This document shows positions 40,372 to 49,293 of a DNA stretch of 64,000 bases, in pieces; the stretch's first letter is position 1, and every line of letters begins with the position of its first letter. Location: positions 1,178,001 through 1,242,000 of the forward strand of contig CP102272.1 in NCBI GenBank assembly GCA_025149125.1, read 5' to 3'. The translations under genes were made by a program, and so were the position numbers. Source of the DNA: [Clostridium] asparagiforme DSM 15981. GTDB taxonomy: Bacteria > Bacillota > Clostridia > Lachnospirales > Lachnospiraceae. The notes under the pieces are model-generated. The model was given only the letters and a program-made list of their open reading frames with translations, ran no database searches and was not told where the DNA came from.

Positions 40372-41262
40372 TCTCAGCTCCTCATCGGCATTAAGGCCAT
40401 ATGCCTCAATACATCTTTTCAGGTAGTTCTCATCTGCCTGGACGATGCCGTTGTCCTGATAATATTCCGACAAGTATTTATCCCTGTTTTTGTCCTCATA
40501 CAATTTGACATATTCAGCGTATTTTTTGACTGTTCTCTTCGGCCCCATTATCTCCAAAACCGGATTGTGGACCCAGATACCGCAGACAATCGATTCTTCA
40601 AAAGTTGGAATCGTCCTATCGTAAGGATTAAATTTATATGTAAAGCCGCTAGAGGCGGATGGCGGAGTTTCATCCCAATCGGTTACCGCAATCACCAAAT
40701 CCAGATAGGGGAATGCCATCATTTTGATAAACCATTCTGCAATAAATTCATCAATGCCAGGATACTTTTGAGTAATCCCATCACAGCCGACTGTGCCGTC
40801 CGCATGAATCCAGCCATAGTGCTGCGGGTAATGGTGACGGTCAAATATCCAGCTGTCAAAATTCAAACTTCCGATATAATCGGCATGTTCCCGAATTGTG
40901 CCAGTACCGAATCGAAAAACATTGTCCACCCGCCGGATGATATCAAAAGCCTGATCCACGGTAACTTTTTTTCCTCTCATCCGGTAATAGGGGCGTCTTG
41001 CAAACGATTTGAACTCTCTGACTTCTTCGTCTACAATGATTTCGGGTGTCAGCAGCTTTTGGTACTGATCCGCAGTTAAAAATGACCATGTTGTAAAATC
41101 CAGGAAAAAAGTCCTGCCTATGTCACATAAAATATTATTCCAAATAAATGCGTTTGATAAGTAACAATTACCACCCTCATCGAACATCATGACGGAATCT
41201 CTATCTGCTATGCCTTGTAAGCAATAATCAATTATATGAATCGCGTTCGCCTCCCATCGCAA
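40357..41262 (-). CDS. Unrecognised protein, possibly horizontally acquired
   Basis: A 301-residue soluble protein that I do not recognise. No signal peptide or membrane span. Notable segments: GWIHADGTVGCDGITQKYPG, VIAVTDWDE, and a repeated-looking C terminus (RDKYLSEYYQDNGIVQADE). The gene is visibly more AT-rich than the operons on both sides, is monocistronic and has its own bidirectional terminator, all consistent with recent transfer. It is rich in aromatic residues and Asp, but no catalytic motif is apparent. GC content and isolation are seen; transfer is inferred. Confidence 0.6.
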   Translation of the reverse strand: MRWEANAIHIIDYCLQGIADRDSVMMFDEGGNCYLSNAFIWNNILCDIGRTFFLDFTTWSFLTADQYQKLLTPEIIVDEEVREFKSFARRPYYRMRGKKVTVDQAFDIIRRVDNVFRFGTGTIREHADYIGSLNFDSWIFDRHHYPQHYGWIHADGTVGCDGITQKYPGIDEFIAEWFIKMMAFPYLDLVIAVTDWDETPPSASSGFTYKFNPYDRTIPTFEESIVCGIWVHNPVLEIMGPKRTVKKYAEYVKLYEDKNRDKYLSEYYQDNGIVQADENYLKRCIEAYGLNADEELRKIRW

Positions 41263-41415
41263 TATTTGTTATACTGGCTCATGACCCAATTCTGGTGACG
41301 CGGCCTGATAACATCCTTTTTGGGATTGTTAACGGGATCCGTGTTGTGTCAATTATAACAAAATCCGTGTAGAACAAAATTTCAAAAAAAGGATGATTTG
41401 TTATCCAAGTCCGTG

Positions 41416-41441
41416 AAAATCATGACGAATCCAAAATCATG
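41416..41441 (+). promoter_or_regulatory. Direct repeat upstream of the nik-lar promoter
   Basis: AAAATCATG occurs at 41416-41424 and 41433-41441, a 17-base offset, ending 19 bases before the -35 box. The position suits an activator or a metal-dependent regulator such as NikR, although the sequence does not match the NikR half-site GTATGA. Confidence 0.5.
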
Positions 41442-41460
41442 TTTGATTTGATCAATCAGG

Positions 41461-41489
41461 TTGACATTTCACCATTTTTTCGGTATAAT
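41461..41489 (+). promoter_or_regulatory. nik-lar operon promoter
   Basis: A consensus promoter, TTGACA (41461-41466), 17-base spacer, TATAAT (41484-41489). Transcription should start near 41496 and give a leader of about 310 bases before the first gene. Confidence 0.85.
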
Positions 41490-41495
41490 TTTCCA

Positions 41496-41664
41496 AAGTG
41501 GCCGACAGAAGTCGACGTGGGAATGAGAAGGTTCCCAAAGAAAGAAACGCAGCAGAGCGTAAAACAGAAAACGAACGATCCATGTAGAATTTCAATGCGA
41601 ATTACAATACCAGGAAGGTATAGGCGTCCCCAAGGATGCGTATAACGGTTCCTGGTATTTTTTT
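41496..41664 (+). promoter_or_regulatory. Structured leader ending in an intrinsic terminator (possible attenuator or riboswitch)
   Basis: The transcript leader contains hairpin-forming segments and then a perfect 11-bp terminator stem (41606-41616 with 41649-41659) followed by a T run to 41664, still 140 bases short of the first gene. Expression of the operon therefore needs read-through. I could not match the leader to NiCo, cobalamin, T-box or other riboswitch consensus, so it is either an undescribed metal- or cofactor-responsive element or the end of a separate small RNA. Confidence 0.65.
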
Positions 41665-41805
41665 GTCGGCTGCAACGAGCTTCCGATGTGAACCGGGAAA
41701 CAAACTTTCGGATTGCGCGGGTGATTGGCCAGGCTTGCGGCGAAGCAATCGATTCGGGGTGTGCTGCGGAAAATGAGACGAGACATAATTGGGAGGAAAT
41801 GTAAA

Positions 41806-43470
41806 ATGCGACATAAAATAAAGGCATTAATTGCGGTTGGAATGGCCGCGGCTGTGCTCACCGCCTGTTCCGACGGCGGCACGGAGACGAAGGACAGCGG
41901 GCCGACCGTTTCGGAGACAGGCGGGGCGGGCGGCGCTGCCGTTCAGGGGGCGGACGGCACAGCCGGCTCCAAAGACAGCGTGATCGTGGTCATGGGACCC
42001 ACCTCGGAGCCGGAAGCCGGTTTCGATCCGGCCTACGGCTGGGGCGCGGGGGAGCACGTTCACGAGCCACTGATCCAGAGCACGCTGACGGTCACAACCA
42101 CGGATTTAAAAATCGGCTATGATCTGGCCACGGACATGGAGGCCAGCGGGGACGGGCTGACCTGGACTGTGAAAATACGGGACGACGCCAGTTTTACCGA
42201 CGGAGAGAAGCTTACCGCCGCCGACGTGGCATTTACCTACAACACGCTGCGGGACACCAGCTCGGTCAATGACTTTACCATGCTGGACCGGGCGGAGGCG
42301 GTGGACGATACCACGGTCCGGTTCTATCTGAAGCGCCCTTATTCCATCTGGCCGTACACCATGGCCATCGTGGGAATTTTGCCGGAGCACGCCTACGGCC
42401 CGGATTACGGGGAACACCCTGTCGGATCGGGGCGTTACATCCTAAAGCAGTGGGACCGGGGGCAGCAGGTGATCTTTGAGGCCAACCCGGATTACTACGG
42501 GGAAGCGCCAAAAATGCAGAAGGTGACGGTGCTGTTTATGGAGGAGGACGCGGCCTTTGCGGCGGTGATGGCGGGACAGGCGGATATTGCCTACACGGCG
42601 GCCTCCTATTCGGATCAGACGGTTCCGGGCTACGAGCTTTTGTCCTTTGACACCGTGGACAACCGGGGCTTTAACCTCCCCGCGATTCCCGCGGGCAGCG
42701 TTTCCGCGGAGGGCGTGCCTCTGGGAAATGATTTCACCAGCGACGTGCTGGTGCGGCGGGCTATTAACATCGGCATCGACCGGGACGAGATGATTGAGCA
42801 TGTGCTGAACGGTTACGGCAGCCCGGCCTACAGCGTCTGCGACAAGATGCCCTGGTATGAGCTGGGCGCGGAGGTGCAATACGACCCGGAAGGGGCGGCG
42901 GCGCTGCTGGATGAGGCGGGATGGACCGCGGGAGCGGACGGAATCCGCACAAAGGACGGACAGCGGGCGGAACTGACGTTTCTCTACCCGGCCAGCGATT
43001 CCGTGCGCCAGGCGCTGGCCGCGGATTCTGCGGACCAGCTGAGGAAGCTTGGCATCGATACCAAAACCGAGGGAGTGGACTGGGATACGGCCTATACCCG
43101 CGCCCAGTCGGAGCCGTTGCTCTGGGGCTGGGGGGCGCACACGCCCATGGAGCTTTACAATATTTACCATACCATGGCGAAAACGGGGCTGGCGGAGTAT
43201 TCCCCTTACGCCAACCAGACGGTGGACCGGTACATGGACGAGGCCCTGGCGGAGAGCGACCTGGAAGCCTCCTATGAGCTGTGGAAAAAGGCCCAGTGGG
43301 ACGGGACGACGGGAATCACCCAGGAGGGGGATATCCCCTGGATCTGGCTGGTGAACATCGACCATCTGTACTGGTCCAGGGAGGGCCTGCAGGTGGCGGA
43401 CCAGAAGCTGCACCCACACGGGCACGGCTGGTCCATTGTGAACAATGTGGATCAGTGGAGTTGGGAGTAG
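41806..43470 (+). CDS. nikA: Nickel/peptide ABC transporter substrate-binding lipoprotein
   Basis: A 554-residue family 5 solute-binding lipoprotein. Signal MRHKIKALIAVGMAAAVLTAC places the lipidated Cys at residue 21. The mature part has the family core: WTVKIRDDASFTDGEKLTAADVAFTY, VGSGRYILKQWDRGQQVIFEANPDYYG, VRRAINIGIDRDEMIEHVLNG. NikA and oligopeptide-binding proteins are alike by eye; nickel, perhaps as a chelate, is favoured because the operon continues into larB, larC and larE. ATG 41806 follows GGGAGGAAA. Confidence 0.88.
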   Translation: MRHKIKALIAVGMAAAVLTACSDGGTETKDSGPTVSETGGAGGAAVQGADGTAGSKDSVIVVMGPTSEPEAGFDPAYGWGAGEHVHEPLIQSTLTVTTTDLKIGYDLATDMEASGDGLTWTVKIRDDASFTDGEKLTAADVAFTYNTLRDTSSVNDFTMLDRAEAVDDTTVRFYLKRPYSIWPYTMAIVGILPEHAYGPDYGEHPVGSGRYILKQWDRGQQVIFEANPDYYGEAPKMQKVTVLFMEEDAAFAAVMAGQADIAYTAASYSDQTVPGYELLSFDTVDNRGFNLPAIPAGSVSAEGVPLGNDFTSDVLVRRAINIGIDRDEMIEHVLNGYGSPAYSVCDKMPWYELGAEVQYDPEGAAALLDEAGWTAGADGIRTKDGQRAELTFLYPASDSVRQALAADSADQLRKLGIDTKTEGVDWDTAYTRAQSEPLLWGWGAHTPMELYNIYHTMAKTGLAEYSPYANQTVDRYMDEALAESDLEASYELWKKAQWDGTTGITQEGDIPWIWLVNIDHLYWSREGLQVADQKLHPHGHGWSIVNNVDQWSWE

Positions 43471-43496
43471 AAATGGGTTGAGAGGAGAACGGCAGT

Positions 43497-44489
43497 TTGA
43501 AGGTAAATGGAGTGTGGATTATAAAAAACCTAATCAGGATTGGGGTTTTGCTGACCCTTGTCAGCGCGGCCGCATTTTTCCTGGTGTCCGTCTCCCCTCT
43601 GGACCCTTTAAAGACCAATGTGGGGCAGGCGGCGCTGGGATCCATGAGCCCGGAACAGATTGCGAAGCTGGAGGAGTATTGGGGAGTCAATACTCCTCCT
43701 GTGGCGCGTTTTACGGCCTGGGCGGGGGATTTCATCAGGGGCGATATGGGGGTCAGCCTGCTGTACCGTCAGCCGGTGTCCCGGGTGATCGCGGTGAAAT
43801 TATCCAATTCCCTGTGGCTCATGGCTGTGGCATGGATGGTGTCGGGCCTGGTGGGAATTTTGCTCGGCGTTGTGGCCGGGGCCAACCGGGGGAGGACGGT
43901 GGACCGGGTAATTTCCGGTTATGCGCTGATTACGGCCAGTACGCCGGCTTTCTGGCTGGCATTGGTGCTGCTAATGGTGTTTGCGGTGTGGCTGAAGGTG
44001 CTGCCCATCGGGCTTTCCGTGCCCATCGGCGTGGAGGCCTCGGGGGTGACGCTGGGCGACCGGATTGTGCACGCCATTTTACCGGCGCTGACTTTGTCCA
44101 TCACCGGGATTTCCAACATTGCCATGCACACCCGTGAGAAGATGGCGCAGGTAATGGACAGCGACTACATTCTGTTCGCCAGAGCCAGGGGGGATTCCAA
44201 ATGGACCATGATCCGCCGCCATGGCCTGCGCAATATCATCCTTCCGGCCATGACATTGCAGTTCGCGTCCATCAGCGAGATTTTCGGCGGCTCGGTGCTG
44301 GTGGAGCAGGTATTTTCCTACCCGGGTCTGGGCCAGGCGGCGGTGACGGCGGGGCTGGGGGGAGACATCCCCCTGCTGCTGGGCATCACGGTAATCAGCG
44401 CGGCCATCGTGTTTGCCGGAAATTTCACCGCCAACCTGCTGTACGGCGTGGTGGACCCAAGAATTCGGAGCGGGAGGGCGCGGGCATGA
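43497..44489 (+). CDS. nikB: Nickel-type ABC transporter permease NikB
   Basis: A 330-residue permease with six membrane spans and the family coupling segment near residues 210-245 (EKMAQVMDSDYILFARARG, SKWTMIRRHGLRN). The N-terminal hydrophobic helix and following outer loop (SVSPLDPLKTNVG) are typical of DppB/NikB. Translation appears to begin at TTG 43497, about 10 bases after GAGAGGAGAAC; no ATG lies nearby in frame. It overlaps the next gene by four bases (ATGA). Confidence 0.9.
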   Translation: MKVNGVWIIKNLIRIGVLLTLVSAAAFFLVSVSPLDPLKTNVGQAALGSMSPEQIAKLEEYWGVNTPPVARFTAWAGDFIRGDMGVSLLYRQPVSRVIAVKLSNSLWLMAVAWMVSGLVGILLGVVAGANRGRTVDRVISGYALITASTPAFWLALVLLMVFAVWLKVLPIGLSVPIGVEASGVTLGDRIVHAILPALTLSITGISNIAMHTREKMAQVMDSDYILFARARGDSKWTMIRRHGLRNIILPAMTLQFASISEIFGGSVLVEQVFSYPGLGQAAVTAGLGGDIPLLLGITVISAAIVFAGNFTANLLYGVVDPRIRSGRARA

Positions 44490-45373
44490 AGCGGTTGATG
44501 GAGCGGGAAAATAGAGTAAGTCCGGCGCTACCGGCCGTCACCGGCCCGCAGGGCGGTTGGAACCAGCGCAAGACCATGCTGCTTCTGATGGCGCTTTCCG
44601 TGGCGCTGCTGGCCGCCGTTACCGTGGCGGGTCAGGCTTTGGAGCAGCAGGCTTTGGTGACAGATTTTTCCAGGAAAAACCTGCCGCCGTCCCTGGCATA
44701 CCCATTTGGTACGGATTTCATGGGGCGGGATATGTTTGTGCGAACGGTGACGGGATTGTCCATGAGCATCCGCATCGGGCTTCTGACCGCTGCGGTCAGC
44801 GCGGCCATCGCCTGTGTGATGGGGCTTTTGGCGGCGACCATGGGGCGGTTTGTGGATGGGCTGATTATCGGGCTCATTGACCTGGTGCTGGGAATCCCGC
44901 ATATTCTGCTGCTGGTGCTGATCTCATTTGCCATGGGCAAGGGCTTCTGGGGCGTGGTCGTGGGCATTTCCCTGACCCACTGGACTTCCCTGGCGCGGCT
45001 GATCCGGGCGGAGGTCTTGCAGCTGAAGGCCAGCCAGTATATTCGGATTGCGGAAAAGCTGGGGGAGGGAAGGCTTGCGATTGCGCTGCGGCACATGGTG
45101 CCCCACCTTCTGCCGCAGCTGTTTGTGGGGCTGGTGTTGATGTTTCCGCACGCCATACTCCACGAGGCCAGCATCACATTTCTGGGCTTTGGGCTCTCGC
45201 CGGAGCAGCCTGCCATCGGTGTGATTCTGTCGGAAAGCATGAAATATCTGGCCATGGGCAGGTGGTGGCTGGCCCTGTTCCCGGGGCTGTTTCTGGTGTT
45301 TGTGGTGGTTTTGTTCCACTATACCGGGGACACCCTGGGGCGTCTGTTGGACCCGGGCCATGCCCACCAGTAG
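44486..45373 (+). CDS. nikC: Nickel-type ABC transporter permease NikC
   Basis: A 295-residue permease of the DppC/NikC type: an N-terminal membrane segment (about 30-48), the PFGTDFMGRDMFVR loop and the coupling sequence EVLQLKASQYIRIAEKLGEG, then FLGFGLSPEQPAIGVIL. ATG 44486 overlaps the nikB stop; longer readings to 44201 would cover half of nikB. Forms the channel with NikB. Confidence 0.9.
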   Translation: MKRLMERENRVSPALPAVTGPQGGWNQRKTMLLLMALSVALLAAVTVAGQALEQQALVTDFSRKNLPPSLAYPFGTDFMGRDMFVRTVTGLSMSIRIGLLTAAVSAAIACVMGLLAATMGRFVDGLIIGLIDLVLGIPHILLLVLISFAMGKGFWGVVVGISLTHWTSLARLIRAEVLQLKASQYIRIAEKLGEGRLAIALRHMVPHLLPQLFVGLVLMFPHAILHEASITFLGFGLSPEQPAIGVILSESMKYLAMGRWWLALFPGLFLVFVVVLFHYTGDTLGRLLDPGHAHQ

Positions 45374-45386
45374 GAGGAGTTGACTT

Positions 45387-46403
45387 ATGGAAGAGAAGAG
45401 AAACGTGCTCTCCATCGAGCACCTGTCCATTTCCTTTTCCCGGTACGAGCGGGGATTCAGGCGGACAAATCTGAACGCGATCCGGGATTTGAGCCTGACT
45501 GTTGGGGAGGGCGAGATGGTGGCCGTGGTGGGAGCCAGCGGGTCCGGGAAAAGCCTGCTGGCCCACGCGGTGCTGGGGATTCTGCCCTACAACGCCAGTT
45601 GGTCCGGTACCATGACCTACCGCGGGGAAATGCTGACGGAGAAGCGGATGAAAGCGCTGCGGGGAAAGGAAATCGTTCTGGTGCCTCAGAGCGTTTCCTA
45701 CCTGGACCCGCTCATGCGGGTGGGAGAGCAGGTCCGAAACGGCAAACAGGACGGGGAGAGCCGGAAAAAGAGCCTGGAGGTGCTGGGGCGGTACGGTCTG
45801 GATGAGAAAACGGAGCGGCTGTTCCCATTTCAGCTCTCGGGGGGAATGACCCGGCGGATTCTGATCTCCACAGCGGTGATGGAAACGCCGCGGCTGGTGA
45901 TCGCCGACGAGCCCACCCCGGGGCTACACATCACGGCGGCCAGGCGGGTCCTGTCCCATTTCCGGGAGATCGCGGATCAGGGGGCGGGGGTGCTGCTGAT
46001 CACCCACGATCTGGAGCTGGCTTTGGACACGGCGGACCGAATTGTGGTATTTTACGCGGGGACGAACCTGGAGGAAGCGGATGCCCGGGATTTCGCCCGG
46101 GAGCAGACGCTGCGGCACCCCTATTCCAGGGCGCTGTTTAGGGCTATGCCGGAGCACGGTTTTTCGGCCGTGGCGGGCGCCCAGCCGTTTGCCGGGGAGC
46201 TGCCGGAGGGCTGTCCCTACGGGCCGCGATGCCCGTGGGCGGAGGAGGCCTGCCGCGGGGAGGTGCCTTACCGAAAACTGCGCGGGGGAATGGTGAGGTG
46301 CGCGCGGGCGGAATGGCTGATGGAGCAGGATCATTTGGCGCTGCGGCCGGACGGCGCGGCTGACGGAGGAAGCGGGGGACTGGAAATGAGGGACGGGACA
46401 TGA
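45387..46403 (+). CDS. nikD: Nickel-type ABC transporter ATPase NikD
   Basis: A 338-residue ATPase of the OppD/NikD class. Walker A is GASGSGKSL, Q loop LVPQSVSYLDPL, signature LSGGMTRRI, Walker B LVIADEPT. The D loop reads PGLH where most family members have a variant of SALD, so the usual Asp is replaced. The C terminus has the oligopeptide/dipeptide extension with GCPYGPRCPWAEEAC, a cysteine-containing segment that binds an Fe-S cluster in some family members. Overlaps nikE by ATGA. Confidence 0.9.
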   Translation: MEEKRNVLSIEHLSISFSRYERGFRRTNLNAIRDLSLTVGEGEMVAVVGASGSGKSLLAHAVLGILPYNASWSGTMTYRGEMLTEKRMKALRGKEIVLVPQSVSYLDPLMRVGEQVRNGKQDGESRKKSLEVLGRYGLDEKTERLFPFQLSGGMTRRILISTAVMETPRLVIADEPTPGLHITAARRVLSHFREIADQGAGVLLITHDLELALDTADRIVVFYAGTNLEEADARDFAREQTLRHPYSRALFRAMPEHGFSAVAGAQPFAGELPEGCPYGPRCPWAEEACRGEVPYRKLRGGMVRCARAEWLMEQDHLALRPDGAADGGSGGLEMRDGT

Positions 46404-47014
46404 GGCTGGAGGCGAGAAATGTTTCCTTCCGGTACGACAACGGGAACCGGAACATTTTAAATCATATGGATTTGACCCTGGAGAGCGGGGAGCGTCTGGG
46501 GCTGGCTGCGCCCAGCGGCTTCGGAAAGACCACATTTCTGAAGATTCTGGCCGGGTACGAGACGCCGGACGAGGGCGGCGTGTACCTGGATGGGAAGCCG
46601 CTGTCCGCGTACAAGGGCTATTGTCCGGTGCAGATGATCTGGCAGCACCCGGAGCTGGCGGTGAACCCGCGGCTGCGGATGGGCGCGGTTTTAAATGAGG
46701 GCGGGCCGGTGGAGGAGCGGATTGTCCGGGGGCTGGGCATCGAGAGCGGATGGCTGGACCGCTATCCGGGCGAGCTGTCCGGCGGGGAATTGCAGCGGTT
46801 CTGCATCGCCAGGGCATTGGGCAGCGGAACGCGGTTTCTGCTGGCGGACGAGATCACCACTATGCTGGACCTGATCACCCAGAGCCAGATTTGGCAGTTT
46901 CTGGGAGAGGAAGTGGGGCGGCGGGGACTGGGCCTGATGGTGGTCAGCCATTCGCAGGCCCTGATGGATCGGCTATGCGGCAGGATTTTGGATTTAGAGC
47001 AGATGGAAGGTTAA
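46400..47014 (+). CDS. nikE: Nickel-type ABC transporter ATPase NikE, shortened
   Basis: A 204-residue ATPase, shorter than the usual 250-330 residues for OppF/NikE because it lacks the C-terminal extension. Walker A is PSGFGKTT, Q loop MIWQHPELAVNP, signature LSGGELQRFCIARAL; Walker B and D loop read FLLADEITTMLD, a departure from DEPT-SALD. It heterodimerises with NikD. Followed 11 bases later by larB. Confidence 0.88.
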   Translation: MRLEARNVSFRYDNGNRNILNHMDLTLESGERLGLAAPSGFGKTTFLKILAGYETPDEGGVYLDGKPLSAYKGYCPVQMIWQHPELAVNPRLRMGAVLNEGGPVEERIVRGLGIESGWLDRYPGELSGGELQRFCIARALGSGTRFLLADEITTMLDLITQSQIWQFLGEEVGRRGLGLMVVSHSQALMDRLCGRILDLEQMEG

Positions 47015-47025
47015 GGAGGACGCAG

Positions 47026-47769
47026 ATGGATGTCAGAAAGCTTCTGGAGGAAGTGAAGACGGGGGAAATGGACCTGGAGCGCGCGGAAGCGCTGCTGAAG
47101 GACCTTCCCTATGAGGATTTGGGCTATGCCAAGCTGGACCACCACCGGGCCCTGCGGTCCGGCTTCGGGGAAACGGTATTTTGCCAGAGCAAACCCGACG
47201 AGTACCTGGTGCAGATTTTCAAGAGGTTTTATGAGCGGGACGGCGAGGTGTTGGGAACCCGGGCCAGCGAGGAGCAGTACCGGCTGGTAAAAGCCTTGGT
47301 TCCCGAGGTGAGCTACGATCCGGTTTCGCGGATTTTGAAGGTGGAGAAGCCGGGGAAGGAGCACACCGGCCTGATCGCAGTCTGCACCGGGGGCACGGCG
47401 GACATCCCGGTGGCGGAGGAGGCGGCCCAGACCGCGGAGTATTTCGGCTGCGCGGTGGACCGGATTTACGACGTGGGCGTGGCGGGCATCCACAGGCTTT
47501 TGTCCCAGCGGGAGCGGATCATGAAGGCCAACTGCATCGTGGCGGTGGCGGGAATGGAGGGGGCGCTGGGCACGGTGATTGCCGGTCTGGCGGACGCGCC
47601 AGTGATCGCGGTGCCCACCTCGGTGGGGTACGGGGCCAGCTTCCACGGCCTTTCGGCTCTGCTGACGATGTTAAATTCCTGTGCCAACGGAATTTCCGTG
47701 GTAAATATTGATAATGGCTATGGCGCCGGATACCTGGCGACTCAAATAAATCGATTGGCGGTGAAATAA
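47026..47769 (+). CDS. larB: Nickel-pincer cofactor biosynthesis protein LarB
   Basis: A 247-residue LarB, the carboxylase-hydrolase that turns nicotinic acid adenine dinucleotide into pyridinium-3,5-biscarboxylic acid mononucleotide, the first step of nickel-pincer nucleotide synthesis. The C-terminal PurE-like domain is clear: IAVCTGGTADIPVAEEAAQTAE, YDVGVAGIHRLL, VVAVAGMEGALGTVIAGL-like strands and VPTSVGYGASFHG. ATG 47026 follows TTAAGGAGGAC; the region upstream in frame is nikE. Ends one base before larC. Confidence 0.95.
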   Translation: MDVRKLLEEVKTGEMDLERAEALLKDLPYEDLGYAKLDHHRALRSGFGETVFCQSKPDEYLVQIFKRFYERDGEVLGTRASEEQYRLVKALVPEVSYDPVSRILKVEKPGKEHTGLIAVCTGGTADIPVAEEAAQTAEYFGCAVDRIYDVGVAGIHRLLSQRERIMKANCIVAVAGMEGALGTVIAGLADAPVIAVPTSVGYGASFHGLSALLTMLNSCANGISVVNIDNGYGAGYLATQINRLAVK

Positions 47770-47770
47770 T

Positions 47771-49219
47771 ATGGAGAAAATTTTGTATCTGGAATGTAAC
47801 TCGGGAATCAGTGGCGACATGACCGTGGGAGCGCTGTTGGATTTGGGAGCGGACCGCGGGGCGCTGGAGAGGGCCCTTGGGAGTCTGGGAGTTGGGGGAT
47901 ATCACCTGCATTTTGGGAGGACGAAGAAGTGCGGGCTGGACGCCTTTGATTTTGACGTGCATTTGGAGGGGGTGGAAGGGGAGCATCATCACCATCATCA
48001 TGAGCATGAGGGAGAAGAGGAGCACGGACATGGGGGTGGGCATCATCATGAACATGGGGATGAGGCGCATTGCCATGGGCATGAAGAAGCTGGACCTCAT
48101 CATAAACACGGGGATGAGGCGCATGAGCACCATCACCATGAACATGGGCCAGAGGGGCATTGCCATGAACATGAAGAGGCGGGGCACCATCACGAACATG
48201 GGGCGGAGGCCCATTGCCATGTGCATGGAGAGGCGGAGCACCACCACCATCCCCACGTCCACCGCAACTACGCCGATATCTGCACAATCATCGACCGTCT
48301 GGACTCCAACGCCCGCGTGAAGGAGCTGGCGAAGCGTATGTTCCGGATCGTGGCCGAGGCGGAGTCCAAGGCTCACGGTCTGCCCATCGACCAGGTTCAT
48401 TTCCACGAAGTGGGAGCCATCGATTCCATCGTGGATATCATCGGCGTGGCGGTGTGTCTGGACAACCTGGGAATCGACAATGTAGTTGTCTCCCCGCTGG
48501 CCGAGGGCAGCGGTTACGTGCGCTGCCAGCACGGCGTGATCCCGGTTCCCGTTCCCGCTACGGCCAACATTGCCCAGGCTCACGGACTCACCCTGCGGCT
48601 GACGGACAACGATGGCGAGATGGTGACGCCCACCGGAGCGGCTATTGCGGCGGCGGTCAAAACCATGGACCGGCTTCCGGCCTCCTGCCGGATCGTGAAG
48701 ACCGGCATGGGCGCGGGCAAGAAAGATTTCAAACAGGCCAATGTACTCCGGGCCATGATTCTGGAGATCGAGGAGAGCGCCGGGGACCAGATGTGGGTAA
48801 TGGAATCCAATATCGACGACTGCACCGGCGAGATGCTGGGATTTGCTATGGAAATGATTCTGGCCGCCGGGGCGGCCGACGTGTGGGCCACTCCCATTTT
48901 CATGAAGAAAAACCGTCCGGCCTACATGCTGTCCGTGCTGTGCAGGGAGGATAAATTGGAGGAGCTGGAGACCCTGATGCTCACCCAGACCACCACCATC
49001 GGCGTGCGGCGTTATCCGGTGTCCAGAACCATTATGGACCGCAGAAATGAGACTGTGAGTACCCGGTTCGGCGACGCGCGGGTCAAGGTGTGCGGCTACA
49101 AAGGAAAACAGTATTTCTATCCGGAGTACGAGAGCGTAAAAACGATCTGCCGGGAACACGGGGTGGACTTTCGGACCGCATATGACGAGATCAGGAGGAA
49201 GGCGGAGGAGGCGCGCTAG
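47771..49219 (+). CDS. larC: Nickel-pincer cofactor biosynthesis protein LarC with a large His-rich insert
   Basis: A 482-residue LarC, which inserts nickel into the pincer nucleotide using CTP. N-terminal LECNSGISGDMTVGALLDLG and the following HFHEVGAIDSIVDIIGVA and PVPATANIA motifs are diagnostic; the C-terminal domain has ESNIDDCTGEMLGFAMEMI. Residues about 70-166 are almost entirely His, Glu and Gly, with about 40 His, probably a nickel store or chaperone loop. In some species LarC needs a ribosomal frameshift between two halves; here it is one uninterrupted frame. Starts one base after larB. Confidence 0.95.
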   Translation: MEKILYLECNSGISGDMTVGALLDLGADRGALERALGSLGVGGYHLHFGRTKKCGLDAFDFDVHLEGVEGEHHHHHHEHEGEEEHGHGGGHHHEHGDEAHCHGHEEAGPHHKHGDEAHEHHHHEHGPEGHCHEHEEAGHHHEHGAEAHCHVHGEAEHHHHPHVHRNYADICTIIDRLDSNARVKELAKRMFRIVAEAESKAHGLPIDQVHFHEVGAIDSIVDIIGVAVCLDNLGIDNVVVSPLAEGSGYVRCQHGVIPVPVPATANIAQAHGLTLRLTDNDGEMVTPTGAAIAAAVKTMDRLPASCRIVKTGMGAGKKDFKQANVLRAMILEIEESAGDQMWVMESNIDDCTGEMLGFAMEMILAAGAADVWATPIFMKKNRPAYMLSVLCREDKLEELETLMLTQTTTIGVRRYPVSRTIMDRRNETVSTRFGDARVKVCGYKGKQYFYPEYESVKTICREHGVDFRTAYDEIRRKAEEAR

Positions 49220-49293
49220 GTGGGGCCCATCTGCAAAGCGTCAAACACCTCCGCTAAGCAGATTCGGTAACAAACCCAGAAAGGAACTTAAAA

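Noticed and set aside
41439-41645. 68-codon frame across the nik-lar leader
   Set aside because: It begins upstream of the -35 box, so it cannot be translated from that transcript, and it crosses the terminator stem.
41496-41664. NiCo or cobalamin riboswitch
   Set aside because: The conserved boxes of neither class are recognisable; retained only as an unclassified leader.
47771-49219. Programmed frameshift in larC
   Set aside because: Known in some species, but here the frame is continuous from start to stop.
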